NCBI GenBank assembly: GCA_027596035.1
Contig: JADGJA010000180.1
Location: 1-33,099, forward strand
Origin: Thoreauomyces humboldtii
Lineage: Eukaryota; Chytridiomycota; Chytridiomycetes; Spizellomycetales; Powellomycetaceae
Direction: 5' to 3'
DNA length: 33,099 nt
The position numbers and the translations under genes were made by a program. The notes under the pieces were generated by a model. That model was not told the DNA's origin. It searched no databases and worked only from the letters and a program-made list of their open reading frames with translations. Position 1 is the first letter of the stretch, and each line of letters opens with the position of its first letter. Below are positions 10,479-21,315 of this stretch, piece after piece.

Positions 10479-10529
10479 GGACTCTTGGTCTCTCTTCCCC
10501 CTCACGACGCTCGCTGCGACGCCGTCAAG

Positions 10530-12263
10530 ATGCAGCAGAACAACGGTGCGCCCGCCTCGCCAGCCGAGGCCGCTTCAGGCGCAAATGGCCGACCGTCGAC
10601 CACCACATCTGACTATCAAGCGTAAGCTGTACGCTCCTCATCTCTCCTTGTTCTTAGAGATGCAGTGTCTTGACGCGTCTATTCCTTTTCATCTCCTCCC
10701 ACATCAGTTCGTCCGCTTTCAAGTTTCCCACTGACGCAGACAAAGCAGCCGCGTTGAAGCGAAATCGGTCGGAGGCTGACCTTTCAGAGTCTGCACAATC
10801 CGAAGCGCAAATAGACACCTCCCCGACTGGTTCAGAGGAAGGAAACTCAACGGGCCGTCCCAGGCAGCGAAAACGTCTATCCATCAACACAGCCTTAGCG
10901 CAAGGAGGGCCATCGGGACGGGCTTCGGCTGTCAACATCGCTATAACTTCAGCAGCCCTGACCCCTTCTAGCACGGAAGCCATGGAGCAGATACGCAGCA
11001 CCCTGAAGCTCAAACAGCAGCAGCAGGCCATTATTGAGGCCAGGCAGAACGCTCAATTCCAACGCGGTCCAATGTCGGCAGATCACAGGGGTTCCGACTC
11101 TTCGGCCCTATCCGGGGCGGATTCGCGGAGGTCTTCTCGGCGACCCTCATCTCCGAAATTGCGAAACGCAAAGAACCTGACTATTCGCACGGGAGAGAGC
11201 AGTCGCCAGCTCCTACGTGAGGGCGCTATGACGGCTCCGGTGGAACCACATCATCCTCATCATCCTCCCCCGGTCATGCATCCCATGTCGCGATCGCAGC
11301 AGCAATCCGCCAGCTCCTCCTCCCTTCTTTCAACCCCGCATCATCTCAACCCCGCCCCAGGAAAGAGTCAAAGGGTCCCGTCCCGCGGTGCCGAAGCCTC
11401 TCGCTACAACCCGTCGCTCAAAAGCGCAAATCTCCCATCTGCCCATTCCCTCATGTCCCCTCGAGGAGGAGAGTTTCCGTCAAGGGAACTTCCACCGCCG
11501 TCTCACATGCACAGACAGTCTCAGCAGTACAACAACGACACTCCGTCCTACAACCAACATCTCCCCGATCGTGGAGACAACGGAGCACCACCACGTTCCC
11601 CGTTACCACCCATGAACACCTCCCGGTCCACCGACACCTTCCCTCCCCAGTCTCCTGCTTCCTCGGCCTTCCCGACGTCATCACAACGTCATCCCTCCAA
11701 CGCCTCCCACCTCCCGATCCCGAGATCCACCTTCCTCCACCTCGCCGAACAGATGTACGATCAGGCTGACGAGACGGCGAGACTCAAACACACGCTCAGC
11801 GACCAGATCCGAAGGTCCACCGCCATGCTCCAGACCCTCCAGTCGTCGGGTCAGATGATCGAGGGACTCGTGAGAGGTCACTTTCGGGACATGCAGGTGA
11901 ACTACGGAGAGAAGTTTGGATCGGCCCTTCACGAGATCGCGAGGAGGGTGGAGAGGTTGGAGGCGGCCAACCGTGTCACCAACAGCAACAACAACAACAA
12001 CAACAACAACAGCAACAATGGCAGCACCGACGCAACGTCCGTGGACGTGGATGTCTCGGAGGAGGAGGAGGGAAGGAAGGACGGGGACACGCCATCGGCG
12101 CCGGGGACGGCGGGTGCGCCTGGATCCGCGAAAGGGACCTCGGCTTGGGGCTTCAAGGGTGGGTCCACCTTCTGCCAACGTCGACGGACCTCCGTCGGGA
12201 TCCTACGACGCCATCGTCAAGGGCGTCATGGATCGGTTGGACAAGCTTGAGAAGGCTTCTTAG
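10530..12263 (+). CDS. Unrecognised low-complexity/coiled-coil protein, frame uncertain at 3' end
   Basis: I do not recognise the family. Exon 1 (10530-10621) encodes MQQNNGAPASPAEAASG...; the intron 10622-10707 (GTAAGC to ACATCAG) keeps phase and leads into SSAFKFPTDADKAAALKRN. The next roughly 350 residues are disordered, rich in Ser, Pro, Gln and His. A conserved-looking helical block follows at about 11728-11970 (LHLAEQMYDQADETARLKHT, MIEGLVRGHFRDMQ, EIARRVERLE), likely a coiled coil. After it come an Asn tract and an acidic stretch (SEEEEGRKDGD). The frame used to there ends at 12250 in basic, unlikely residues. The +1 frame instead gives SGSYDAIVKGVMDRLDKLEKAS and stops at 12263, which looks like a genuine helical tail. 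A one-base indel or a weak intron (for example 12037-12157) would join them. Confidence 0.7.
11981..12018 (+). repeat. (CAA/AAC)n tract encoding poly-asparagine
   Basis: An imperfect CAA/AAC trinucleotide repeat encodes a serine-interrupted asparagine run in the coiled-coil protein, between its helical block and an acidic segment. It is probably length-polymorphic. Confidence 0.9.
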
Positions 12264-12854
12264 GGATCTGGTCGGGGTTTTCCGATGGAATATATCTCAC
12301 ACAACTGGGAACGAAACAGCGCTCTGAGATCGCTTTCTTCGTTCTCAGGATGAAGGGTGCACAATCACCCGCCGTTCTTTTCTTGCATGCATGTGTAAAT
12401 AGCTTGTCTTTGTTTGACTCGACCTTCAACCCACCCATAATAGAGGGTCTGTCGAAGTCCTTCCACTTTGTGCGGATTCATTGAGCGTTGCTTCTTGGAA
12501 GAAGAGCCTCGGGAGGACTGTTCAGAGCGGTCCTCTCACCGACTTTGGCCCAGATGGTAAACCAGGCTGCGAGGCCCAACCATGGTGCATGTACACGTTA
12601 CCGGCTGTATTACCGGGTTTGGTTTGCTGGTCCTCTGGGAAGTGGGCGAGTGACTCTTTGATGAATCCCGATTCGGTCTGATCAACAATTTCCCTCTCTC
12701 TCGCACACTCACTCTGCTTCTTTTTGCCCTGCAGCTCTCGCACCGCCCGCCCTTCAAGCACCAGGCTGCAACGCAGAACTATCGACAAGATACGCTGCGT
12801 AGGCGATCGCAACCCAAAGCATCTGATACAGGTAGACTAGTCTATAGATACATC
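12264..12854. other. Intergenic region between the coiled-coil gene and HGH1
   Basis: These 591 bp show no supported gene. A pyrimidine-rich stretch near 12690-12730 (TCCCTCTCTCTCGCACAC) is consistent with an HGH1 leader. I see no tRNA, repeat family or conserved peptide. Confidence 0.5.
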
Positions 12855-14354
12855 ATGGAGGAGCAACTGCTAGAGGTATGTCAGAGATTCCTTTTTGCAC
12901 GGCAGCAAAAGAGTCATGCTCTCCCCACCCGCTCGGGAACTACTCCAATGCTCACCCTACAGCTTCTGCTCAGCTCTTTTCGTTCGTAACGGACGCCCGG
13001 CCCGACGTCCGTCAGCTCGCGGCGAACAACATCGCCGGACTTTCCACCACAGCAGAGTTCTTTCCATTTCTCAAACTGAATGACTCGAAGGTCGTGAGGG
13101 ATCTCATGCGGTTGGTCAAGGGCGAGCCGGTGAGGGAAAGATGAGAGGGAGAGAGCGGAAGGGAAGGAACTCTAGCTGACAGTTGAACCTGCTGCAACCA
13201 GATGGCCGCCCACGATGCTCTCACAACCCTGATCAACCTCTGCGTCGACCGCGACTTCGTGGCTGTCATGGACCAGGAAGAATTCTTGTTCGACCTCATT
13301 CTCCTCATCGTCGTGAGTATCGATCGTGTGCCCTTGGTGCAACGTGGGCAGCCGAGTCAATAGGAGTCTCATTGGCTGCTCCATCCAGCTTCCGCAAAAC
13401 GTCTTGGCAGACCTCTGCTGTATGCTATTGAACAACCTGAGCGAGAGCAGCTCGATCGCCGGAAAGCTTGTGGCCGACATCGCTCGCGCCGCCGCTACAG
13501 CCGCCCGATCTCCACAATCCACCACACCCACAACCACCGCATCCACATCGACCGTTCCACCAGCAACTGGAACTCCTCAACCTGCGCAACAACCCCATCA
13601 GACGACGCACTACCTCGACAACCTCCTGGAAGTGTACATCCGAGGCGAAGCGAAAAAGTACAACCCATCGGCGACGTACGACTTTCTCGGCGGCGTCCTC
13701 GCGAACGTGGCCATGACGACCGCCGGAGCCCACTGGTTCCGAGGACGCACCAACGTGGACAACACCATCCGTCTCTCCAAGATGGTCGTCTTCTGCTCCC
13801 ATCCCAACCGGATACGTCGGTCCGCCGCCTTCAGCACCCTGAAGAACGTGGCCTTCGAGTCGGACTGTCACGTCACGCTGCTCGAGGACCAGGAACTCAA
13901 CCTCCTCCCTTACGTCCTCCTCCCGCTCTCGGGACCCGAGGAGTACACGGACGAGGAGATGGACGGCATGCCGGACGAGCTGCAGCTGTTGGAGGACGAC
14001 AAGGAGAGGGAACCCGACGCCAAGCTGAGGCTCATGATCGTCGAGATCCTCCTCCTCCTGACCACCACGAGGAGGGGGAGGGAGATCCTGAGGGCCAAGA
14101 AGGTCTACCCCGTCGTCCAGAAGCTCCATCTGCAGGAGAAGGACGACCTCGTCCAGGACTGCATCGAGAGGCTCGTGCAGATGCTGTGCGGCACCGAGGA
14201 GGGAGAGGAGGAGGAAGAGGTCCCCGAGAAGGGCAGGAGGATCGAGTTGCCCGCTTCCAAGAAGCAGAAGATCGCGGAGGACGATTTCGCCATCGAAGAG
14301 GTCGTCGACTCGGACGACGAGGAGGAGGACATGCAGATGGGAGCACTGATCTAG
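12855..14354 (+). CDS. HGH1: HGH1 homologue, armadillo-repeat chaperone for eEF2, 4 exons
   Basis: HGH1 is an ARM-repeat cytosolic chaperone that helps fold translation elongation factor 2 with Hsp90/TRiC partners. Exons: 12855-12875, 12974-13129, 13202-13312, 13389-14354; all junctions are phase 0, giving 417 residues (human about 390). Family features: the N-terminal helix DARPDVRQLAANNIAGL; DALTTLINLCVDRDF; LADLCCMLLNNLS; DFLGGVLANVAMT; RRSAAFSTLKNVAF; the hallmark LLPLSGPEEYTDEEMDGMP; and EPDAKLRLMIVEILLLL. A Thr/Pro/Ala-rich insertion (about residues 133-165) separates two repeats. The tail is strongly acidic with a basic KKQK patch and ends DMQMGALI. Exon 1 encodes only MEEQLLE; I chose the downstream acceptor at 12973 because the upstream one puts a stop in frame. 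Confidence 0.94.
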
Positions 14355-14776
14355 CAGATTAGGCAAGATGTACAATATAGTCACTGGACGGGGAAGATTT
14401 TAACTTGTCGCCAGCAATCTTTGGAAGCAACGCAGGAGGCTTTTGTCGCGCATGTCGTGCGCCTCGTCGCCCGCGGTTGATGATGTCGTTATACATGCTC
14501 TATGCCCCAGTCTATGCCCGACCGACAGCCATGTACCTGCAGCTTGGCTTGCAACCTGTCTAACGGCGTGATAATCAGGACGTAATGGTGAAAAGATTGT
14601 TCTTGATATCTGATGATCGCTCGTGCATGGAACGATCGAGCGACAATGACGCCTAAAAGAATGAGCTTTCCGATCGTACAAGTCGTGGTTTGAGGGTACA
14701 ATCTGCTGACATAGTGCAGGTTACACAAAAACGAAACTAATGATTATATCGCATAAAATTCACGCATATAACACAT
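14355..14776. other. Intergenic region between HGH1 and tRNA-Leu
   Basis: I see nothing coding in these 422 bp on either strand; the short minus-strand frames carry no recognisable domain. It holds the HGH1 3' UTR and the upstream flank of the tRNA gene, which is AT-rich (TTATATCGCATAAAATTC near 14744). Confidence 0.5.
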
Positions 14777-14858
14777 GGTTGCTTAGTCAAGTGGTCTACG
14801 ACGCTGCGTTTAGGCCGCAGTCCCGCAAGGGGCGTGGGTTCGAACCCCACAGCAATCA
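14777..14858 (+). tRNA. tRNA-Leu(UAG), class II, intronless
   Basis: The 82-nt sequence folds as a cloverleaf. The acceptor stem GGTTGCT pairs with AGCAATC (one G-U), with discriminator A at 14858. The D arm is GTC/GAC with the A-box TTAGTCAAGTGG. The anticodon stem CTGCG/CGCAG encloses loop TTTAGGC, giving anticodon UAG. A long variable arm (TCCC/GGGG) is diagnostic of class II leucine tRNAs. The T arm is GTGGG/CCCAC with loop TTCGAAC, which supplies the B-box. No intron is present and CCA is not encoded. Confidence 0.96.
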
Positions 14859-14863
14859 CTTCA

Positions 14864-14878
14864 TTTTTACATTTTTTT
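14864..14878 (+). terminator. RNA polymerase III terminator of tRNA-Leu
   Basis: A T5 run (14864-14868) five bases after the mature 3' end, backed up by a T7 run (14872-14878), is a standard Pol III termination signal. Confidence 0.85.
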
Positions 14879-15093
14879 GGGGTGCGTGCCAACTCCGTCG
14901 ACGAACTAACTGCCTTGACCAACGACGGCAGCGCCCTTCATCATCAGATCTGATCACCCTGTATAAGAACAGCCATCCTTTTTGAACCTTTATACGTATT
15001 TACTGCACCTGCTTCTCCTCTCTTAACGTTGATCAATCTCTTTTCCTGTCTTGGCATGAATCCGTATGAAAACGTATGGGCGGGAAAAAAGGT

Positions 15094-18000
15094 TCACACA
15101 GTCCCACGTTCCTTCTTCCTCTTGGTGTCCTTGTCGCCAGCGATCTTCACGAGCACGGCACGGGCGTCCTCGCCCATGTCTGCGACCATACGCGCGAACC
15201 AAGCGCTCTCGTCACGTTCAGGGTCCTTCTTCAAGAGTTCGAAAGGTGTACCCGTCTCAACAAGCTTTCCATCATCCAACACCATGATCCTGATAGAAAA
15301 AAACAACAACAACAACAACAAAAGAACCACGAGTTAGCAGTGAGCTCTTGTTTTGATCTCCACGGACCCAGACAAAAAAAAACCCAAGTAAGAAGCGAGA
15401 ACACGGCACCTGTCGTAATCGATCACGGTGTTCAAACGGTGAGCGATGGTGAGGACGGTCGCGTTGGCGAAGAGACCGTCTCGGATCGAGTGCTGGATGA
15501 GGGCGTCGGTGCGGACGTCCACGTTCGAGGTGGCTTCGTCGAGCACGACGATGCGGGACTGACGGAGGATGGCGCGAGCGAGGCATATCAATTGACGTTC
15601 TCCGACCGACCAGTTGGAGCCGCCTTCTGCTACTTCCGTCTCGAGACCGGCCGGGTTGGTGGCCACGCGGTCCGACAGCTCGACGAGACGTAGTGCTTCC
15701 CACACCTTGTCGTCCGGAAGCTCAGCGAACGGGTCAAGGTTATAGCGGAGAGATCCTTTATACAAAAATGGTTCCTGAAAAAGAAGAAAACAGTCAGCAA
15801 AGCTCGCCAGAGTACCCTACTCAAAGGCAATTGAAACTCACTTGCGGAATGATACTGATGCGGGATCGGAGATCCTGAAGCCGCAGTTCGGAAGTTGGGA
15901 TACCGTCGATCACCACGGACCCTCTTGGTGACGGGTTGACGAGACGGAAAAGCGCTTGCAGGAACGAACTCTTGCCCGCTCCGGTTCGGCCGACGATTCC
16001 GACCTTGGTCCCAGCTGGGATGTGACAGGTGATCTCCTTCAAGACAGGTCGTTCAGTCCCGGGGTATGTGAGGGAGAGTCCCGTGAGGCCCACTTCTCCA
16101 GCTTGAGGCCACTCCTCCGGTGGAGGTCCCCTGAGGGTGGCTGTCGCGACATCCTCCTCAGATTCCTCAGGAGGCAAGACAGTGTACTCCAAAACGCGTT
16201 CGACGCTGACCATGTAGTTCTCGACTTCCGTCGACTGCCGAACGCACCACTGAAGAAGACCCGTCAACTGCAGCACGTACGAGAGCAGAAGACCCACGAC
16301 ACCCGGTTCCAGACCGAGGGAACCGCGGAGACCCACGGATCCGAAGGCCACGATGGCGAGGAACGTTGCCGATCCGACGTCGAGTCGGAAACCTAGCCAT
16401 CGACTGCAGGACATCCATACGAAGTACTTTGCCGTGTTGTCGTTCAGCAGGCTGACAAAGTCTGCGGTGAACGCTTCCTGCTGGGCCATGGCTCGTACTG
16501 TGGAGAGTCCTTCGAGCGTGGATGGGATGTTGCTGTAGACGGGTGATCGAGTTATGGCTTCGATCCGCTTGAGCTGACGGGAGGTCTCGATGTAGGCTGT
16601 GCGCAGGAGGTATCCACTGACACCGATGAACGGAACGAGGATGAGGATGTAGGGGATGACGATGACGGAAACCACCAGGGTGCCGAGAACCATGAAGAAG
16701 CACTGAATGAAGTCGAAGAATGTTTGCGGCAGCATCTCGTCGAGAAGGTTGATGTCTTTCGAAAATCGGTTCATGAGTCTCGAAAAACCGTATGTTAGCA
16801 AAACTGTTGTTCCCGCTTAACTTATGTTGGCAGGCTACCTTCCATGTGGATTCTGCTGGAAAAACGCCATCTGGACCCTGAACACGCAATTGACCATATC
16901 GAGGAACAATACCCTCGCCGCCCTCCAACTCACGAAGAAGAAGAGCAGGGCACGTCCATTGGCGATGACTACGGTCAGACAGACAAGGGCCAGGAAGATC
17001 CAAGCGTTTGCCGCGGAAGACTTGTCAGCCGGTGACGACTGCGACCATTGCGCCAACCAGTAGTTTGCTCCATCCGCGACAGCTTCGCCGAGGATCAAAG
17101 TAACAAGAAGCACGATGGTCATGAGTCCCGAAGACCCAGAGGAAAGGTAACGGTTATACGTCTTGAGGGAGATGGATCCCTCTGTAACCGTTTCCGTGGT
17201 CATCTCCCCGGTGACGCAATCGTTTGCGGCAGCTTCGGGTTGATTCTCCACAACCTGGATGTTCGCAGTTGCGACGACGGTGGGTTCAACAGCATCCTGA
17301 TCGTCCACCGTCTGGTCCATTCCCGCGGGTCGCTCGGCAAATTCCCGCAACGCGGTCGCGAAACTACTGGTAGGGTCCTTCATGACGTGGGAGTAGGTAC
17401 CTTCACCGACGATCCTTCCGCCTTCCATGACCACCACCTGATCGCAGTCCTTTACGTACTGGAGCTGATGCGTGACAAGAAGGACGGCTTTGTCTCTCAA
17501 CAAGCCGCGAACGCAGTGGTCAAAAATGTGTCTACCGACTTGCGGGTCGACGGCGCTCAAAGGATCATCCAGGATGACAAGGTCCGCATTTCGGTAGACC
17601 GCGCGAGCCAGAGCGAGTCTCGCACGCTGTCCGCCGCTCAACGTCACACCTCGCTCTCCTATGACGGTCTCGATGCCACGCTCGAACCGGGCGACGTCGC
17701 GGTCCATGGCGGTAGCGAAGATCACCTCGGAGAACCAGTCTGGGTCGTATGGGAGACCGAAGGTGATGTTATCCTTGATGGAACCGGTCACCAGCCACGG
17801 AGATTGGGCAGCGTAAGCGACTTTCCGAGTGCGTAGTCCGATTCGCGTTCCGGGCATGGTGAACATCTCGCCGAGGATGGCGTTGGTCAAGGTGCTTTTC
17901 CCGGATCCGACGGAGCCGCAAACGCCGAGGACTTTCCCTTTGCGGATCGTCAGGTTAATGTCTTTCAAAAGCGCAACCGGTGGAGAGCTCGACTTGGTAA

Positions 18001-19634
18001 TGTTGGTAGTTTCAGGTTTTGTTTCCAGTGATGTGATCCCAGATTCCCACGCGAAGTTGCCATCGCGGATGGCGACAGTAATGAACTCGTCGTTCAACGT
18101 ATCCAGGAAAGCGAGCTGCTCTTCCGTTGCGTGTGTCAGACTGATCTCTGGGAGGGAGAGAAAGGCCTCGATACGCTGAAGGGAGATCCATGACTCAGAG
18201 ATAAACTGGATGGCCTTAGGAAAGAAGTTCGTGACAGTGAGCCGGACAGTTGAGAGATACGTGAGGCACGTGAAGACCTATGGGAGAGAAAGAGTCGAGT
18301 TTAGTGAAAGTTTCGCAACTGCAGCGTCGTAAACTTTACCTTGGCGGGAGTCAGAGCACCACCCATCAGGAAATAAGTACCGAACCCGGCCAGCGACGTT
18401 ACTCCAGAAGAGCAGAAGTACAAGGCTTCGTTAAAAGCACGCAGGATCGCCGCCGTCTTTACAAAGCCCAACTCCCTCTCGCGGAGTTCACTGATCTTGC
18501 GGATGAAAGGTATCTCCCAGGCGTAGAGCTTGACGACCATGATGCCAGCGAGCATGTCGGATATCGATTTAATTCGATCATCACGGAAGACGACGACAGC
18601 TTTCCTGAGACTGGCAAATTTTGCAGCAAACATGCCTTGCAAAGGCAGCACTAGAAGGAGTGCGCCCAGCGCAGCGAATGCAGCCCACGAAATCTGTAGC
18701 CACATAAAGTAGAGCGCCATGGCCATCTCCACGGGAGCGAGGATGGCGTACCACGCGAACGGAGCCGCATCTTCGAATCGTTGCACGTCGTTGGACACGA
18801 GGTTGACGATGAGACCTGTGGAGGAGGTGTTGGAGACGGAGAGGTTGAGACATTTGCGATAGATTGCGGCAATGAATGCCACGCGCATCTGCATCCCGTA
18901 GCGGTCTCCGAGGAAGAAGACCACGTGATGGAGGACTGCGTACGCGATGACGCAGCCAGCGAGTGCGAATGCGAGAAGAAGTCCTTCGCGAGACTCTCCG
19001 TCCGGATCTTGGAACCATCTCAGGAGATAGCCCAAAGCGATTCCTTGACCGAGTTTGGTGCAGCTCTCCGCAAAGTAGGCGATTCCAGCGAGCAGGTAGC
19101 GATGTCCGAAGACCTTGTAAGCTGCGCGCCAGAGTCTGGCCTTTGAACCACGACGCTCCTGCTCGACGGCCCAGGCGGCAAGTAGCTGCGTGGAAAGCTG
19201 TTCGGCTTCGTCGGCTTGCTCCACGGGTGGAAACTCGCTCGCCGTTACTGTCCGACGCATTCCGCGACCGATCATCTCGTCCATGTATGAGAATGTCCTG
19301 AACAGAGAGGGGTCAGCCGCTTCGCTCACGTTGACCCAGAGCAGTCGATCCTGGTCGCTCACCATTGGGATAAGAAGGACGAGCTCTCGCGGCTCGGAGT
19401 ACGGCCGTACTTTTCCGTCCGACGAGGGAGCACGCGTTGGAAGAAGGATCTCCTTGTCTTGTCAGCCTTTGCACAGGCACTCTGCGTTTCCTCGATGGCG
19501 TAGGCAGCTCCTGCGGGCTTGGCTGAGGCGACGTGAACGGCGTCGGCCTCTGGAAGCGTATTCGTCGACTGCGTCAGCTCGTATGAATCTCCAGAAGCCA
19601 CAGCCTGGTCGAGGTGGCGGATTGTGGAAGCCAT
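15094..19634 (-). CDS. ABC transporter, subfamily C (MRP-like, without TMD0), 6 exons
   Basis: This is a predicted full-length ABCC exporter (MRP type), which uses ATP to pump organic anions or conjugates across the plasma or vacuolar membrane. Exons, 5' to 3': 19634-19363, 19297-18340, 18277-16839, 16778-15842, 15774-15410, 15289-15094; 1388 residues, all phases consistent. Order: a soluble N-terminus with the linker [17 protein letters not shown]1 (about 130-440); NBD1 with Walker [10 protein letters not shown] (531-539), signature LSGGQ (623-627) and Walker B LVILDD (643-648); TMD2 (about 790-1080); NBD2 with Walker [10 protein letters not shown] (1153-1161), signature WSVGERQ (1257-1263) and Walker B IVVLDE (1277-1282). 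Asp in place of catalytic Glu in NBD1 is usual for ABCC proteins and implies one active ATPase site. There is no TMD0, so it is a short ABCC. The substrate is not predictable. Confidence 0.95.
15303..15320 (+). repeat. (AAC)n microsatellite inside the last ABC transporter intron
   Basis: A perfect AAC/GTT tract lies just upstream (in transcript terms) of the 3' splice site at 15290. On the transcribed sense it reads GTTGTTGTT... followed by a T-rich run, so it forms part of the polypyrimidine-rich acceptor region of a 120-nt intron. Confidence 0.85.
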
Positions 19635-20419
19635 GGGGGTTCAATGGTAGACAAACTGCCACTCTTTGGAGTATCCTTGATGGGGTTGTTCGAAAGCGAT
19701 ATGGTTCAGCAGTTGCCGTGCGATGGGAAGGGTCGCCAAGCCCTGTGACTGCGGCACCTCTGCCAGTCAGCCTGTGTCCCCTGGGCCCGTCTGCAAGGTC
19801 CGACCGTCCGACCACAAGAATGACCATAATCCGATCCGTTCTGAGCAAAGATCAGAAGAGTCCATCGAGATCAGGTACCTCTCTCTCTCCACCTCTCTTT
19901 TGCATTGTGGGGTTTGTCTGGCAGAGGGAGCAGCGGTTTTATATTGCGAGGGGAAGGTTTCCTGGGGGTCCGTCCGCTCGTTCGGACAGTGCAATTTATA
20001 CTGGTATTCCCAAAGCGGGTTGGATCAACAATCTCCTCTCTTTTGCTCGTGTCCTTTCCTTTCCCTGGGCTACTATCCGCAGGATACAGTTCCGTTGTCT
20101 ACCCAGGAAACCCAGAGCTACCTTACCTTGGGGCCCCAGGGAGGGAGGGAGGAAGAAGATGCACGGGAAGGGCAGGAGGTTCGCGTGACTGCCGGAAGAC
20201 TACCTTGTCCGCGAAACAGCAGGACACGCAACTGAGAGACATGATTTATTAGGGGGTCCACAAAGCAAGGAAGGACAGAATGTAGATTCTTGTGCAAAGC
20301 CACCAACGGAGAGAGGAGCAAGGACCGGAAACAGGTGATCATGGACCAAGAACACCCATGTGTGCCTTGGTTAGGCTGTCGTCAGGACATCCACGTTGAA
20401 GGCTGGTTGACCGCATCTG
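19635..20419. other. Intergenic region: ABC transporter 5' flank
   Basis: No gene is supported in these 785 bp. A plus-strand frame (19190-20188) runs through it, but it begins antisense to the ABC transporter N-terminus and has arginine/serine/proline-rich shadow composition. The region should contain the ABC transporter promoter and the 3' end of the unrecognised minus-strand gene beyond it. Confidence 0.45.
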
Positions 20420-21007
20420 CTACATGGACAGCAGTCTGGACCAACCAGCGTCCGACATGGATGCCCCTGACGCTTTCCTAACGTCAATCTTGATTAGAAC
20501 TGACGTGTCCATGAGATCGCAGACATTGGCATATACGGCTGGGAAGCCGAGATCGTGAACAATGAACGCTTTGAGATCAGCGGCAATGCTGCTCGCATGC
20601 GGGTTCAGGCGCGGGTCCATTTTCTTGGTGCATATAATGAATTGGCAGGTGTCGCCTTTCAGCTCTTGCGGCATCTCACGGTCCGGCTCGTCGTAGAAGC
20701 TGAGTAAGCGACTGTAGAAACCCTTGAGTTCCCCAACAATGTGCATTTTTGCTGCTTGGATGAACTGTGTTCGCCGCTCGTCGTTCTAGGTGCCTCCTTC
20801 AATCCGCTTCATGATGGCGGCCGTGAGGGCGGTAAAATGATGAGCGACATTTTGCAGGGGCGGAGGCGGGGGAGGCGTCTTGTTGTCCTGATCCTGGGCC
20901 ACCACCACCACCACGGGCAGCGGGGGCTCTTCTTCTTCTCTCTCAGAGCCGTGAGCTTTTTGAGCGCGGACACGGCGTCGTCGGCGAGCGTTGCGTGATT
21001 CAGGCAT
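20420..21007 (-). CDS. Unrecognised protein interrupted by an in-frame TAG; possible pseudogene or mis-modelled intron
   Basis: I do not recognise this gene. Reading from the ATG at 21007, frame one gives a basic start (MPESRNARRRRRVRAQ), an acidic patch, VVVVV, a PPPPPP run and a helix (FTALTAAIMKRIEGG), then TAG at 20788-20786. The same frame continues at once with coding-like sequence (RRTQFIQAAKMHIVGELKG, an alpha/beta-like stretch including CQFIICTKKMDPRLNPHASS, and FPAVYANVCDLMDTSVLIKI) and stops at 20420. The 3' end may also be spliced: a 63-nt GTTAGG to ATGTAG segment could be an intron. Options are a nonsense mutation (one base from CAG), two separate ORFs (the second from ATG 20746), or a non-canonical intron ending at the TAG (GTCGCT donor, about 64 nt). 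TAG is a normal stop in neighbouring genes, so code reassignment is excluded. Confidence 0.4.
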
Positions 21008-21315
21008 GGCGGGTCAAGAGAGTTTGCGGGGTGTTGTGAATGAGCTACCGTACCCACGGCTCTGGGCAAGAAAAACAGGACGGCACAGTGTGTACGTACA
21101 TAGGGATTCTTGATCAATCCCAAAGCGGAGGGGATCCGTGTTGACCAAAGCGCAGCAAAAGCCTTCCCCGCCTTATTTACCTAATCGGATCAGGTCAGCC
21201 CAACGCAGTGCTGCGCACCTCGTCGTCTTTCCCTCGTTTTAAAGCCCCTTCCCTCGCTTCCCCCTGCATCTGCATTTCCCAACCCGCAACCTCCTTGCAA
21301 ACCTCACACACCTTT
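21008..21315. other. Intergenic region upstream of the unrecognised minus-strand gene
   Basis: No supported gene is present. It is the 5' flank of the minus-strand gene starting at 21007 and possibly of a plus-strand gene starting near 21316. A pyrimidine-rich plus-strand stretch (CCCTTCCCTCGCTTCCCCC, about 21245-21264) would suit a plus-strand leader. Confidence 0.4.

Larger units (their letters stand above)
10082..10529. other. Intergenic region with pyrimidine-rich leader upstream of the coiled-coil gene
   Basis: No gene is supported. The region holds the 3' flank of the GNAT gene and the promoter/5' UTR of the next gene. It includes a TTTATAT stretch near 10328, a TGAGTCA heptamer, ACC/AACC-rich sequence around 10420-10445 and a CT repeat, all typical of a pyrimidine-rich fungal leader. 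Confidence 0.5.

Noticed and set aside
13425..14384. 319-codon minus-strand ORF
   Set aside because: It is a shadow of HGH1 exon 4: the long Leu/Val runs are the complement of Asp/Glu codons on the true strand.
14737..14922. Minus-strand ORF reading VGFEPTPLAGL
   Set aside because: It is the antisense of the tRNA-Leu T-arm and variable arm. GFEPT-type peptides are a known artefact of translating tRNA genes backwards.
18965..19300. Additional plus-strand ORFs opposite ABC exon 2
   Set aside because: They fall opposite strongly conserved transporter sequence and lack any domain or consistent start.
19190..20188. 332-codon plus-strand ORF
   Set aside because: It starts antisense to the ABC transporter N-terminus and is Arg/Ser/Pro-rich without conserved motifs. 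An intron-free gene opposite a conserved one is unlikely.
20786..20788. TAG as a sense codon (alternative genetic code)
   Set aside because: HGH1, FCF1 and the coiled-coil gene use TAG as their natural stop, so the standard code applies.
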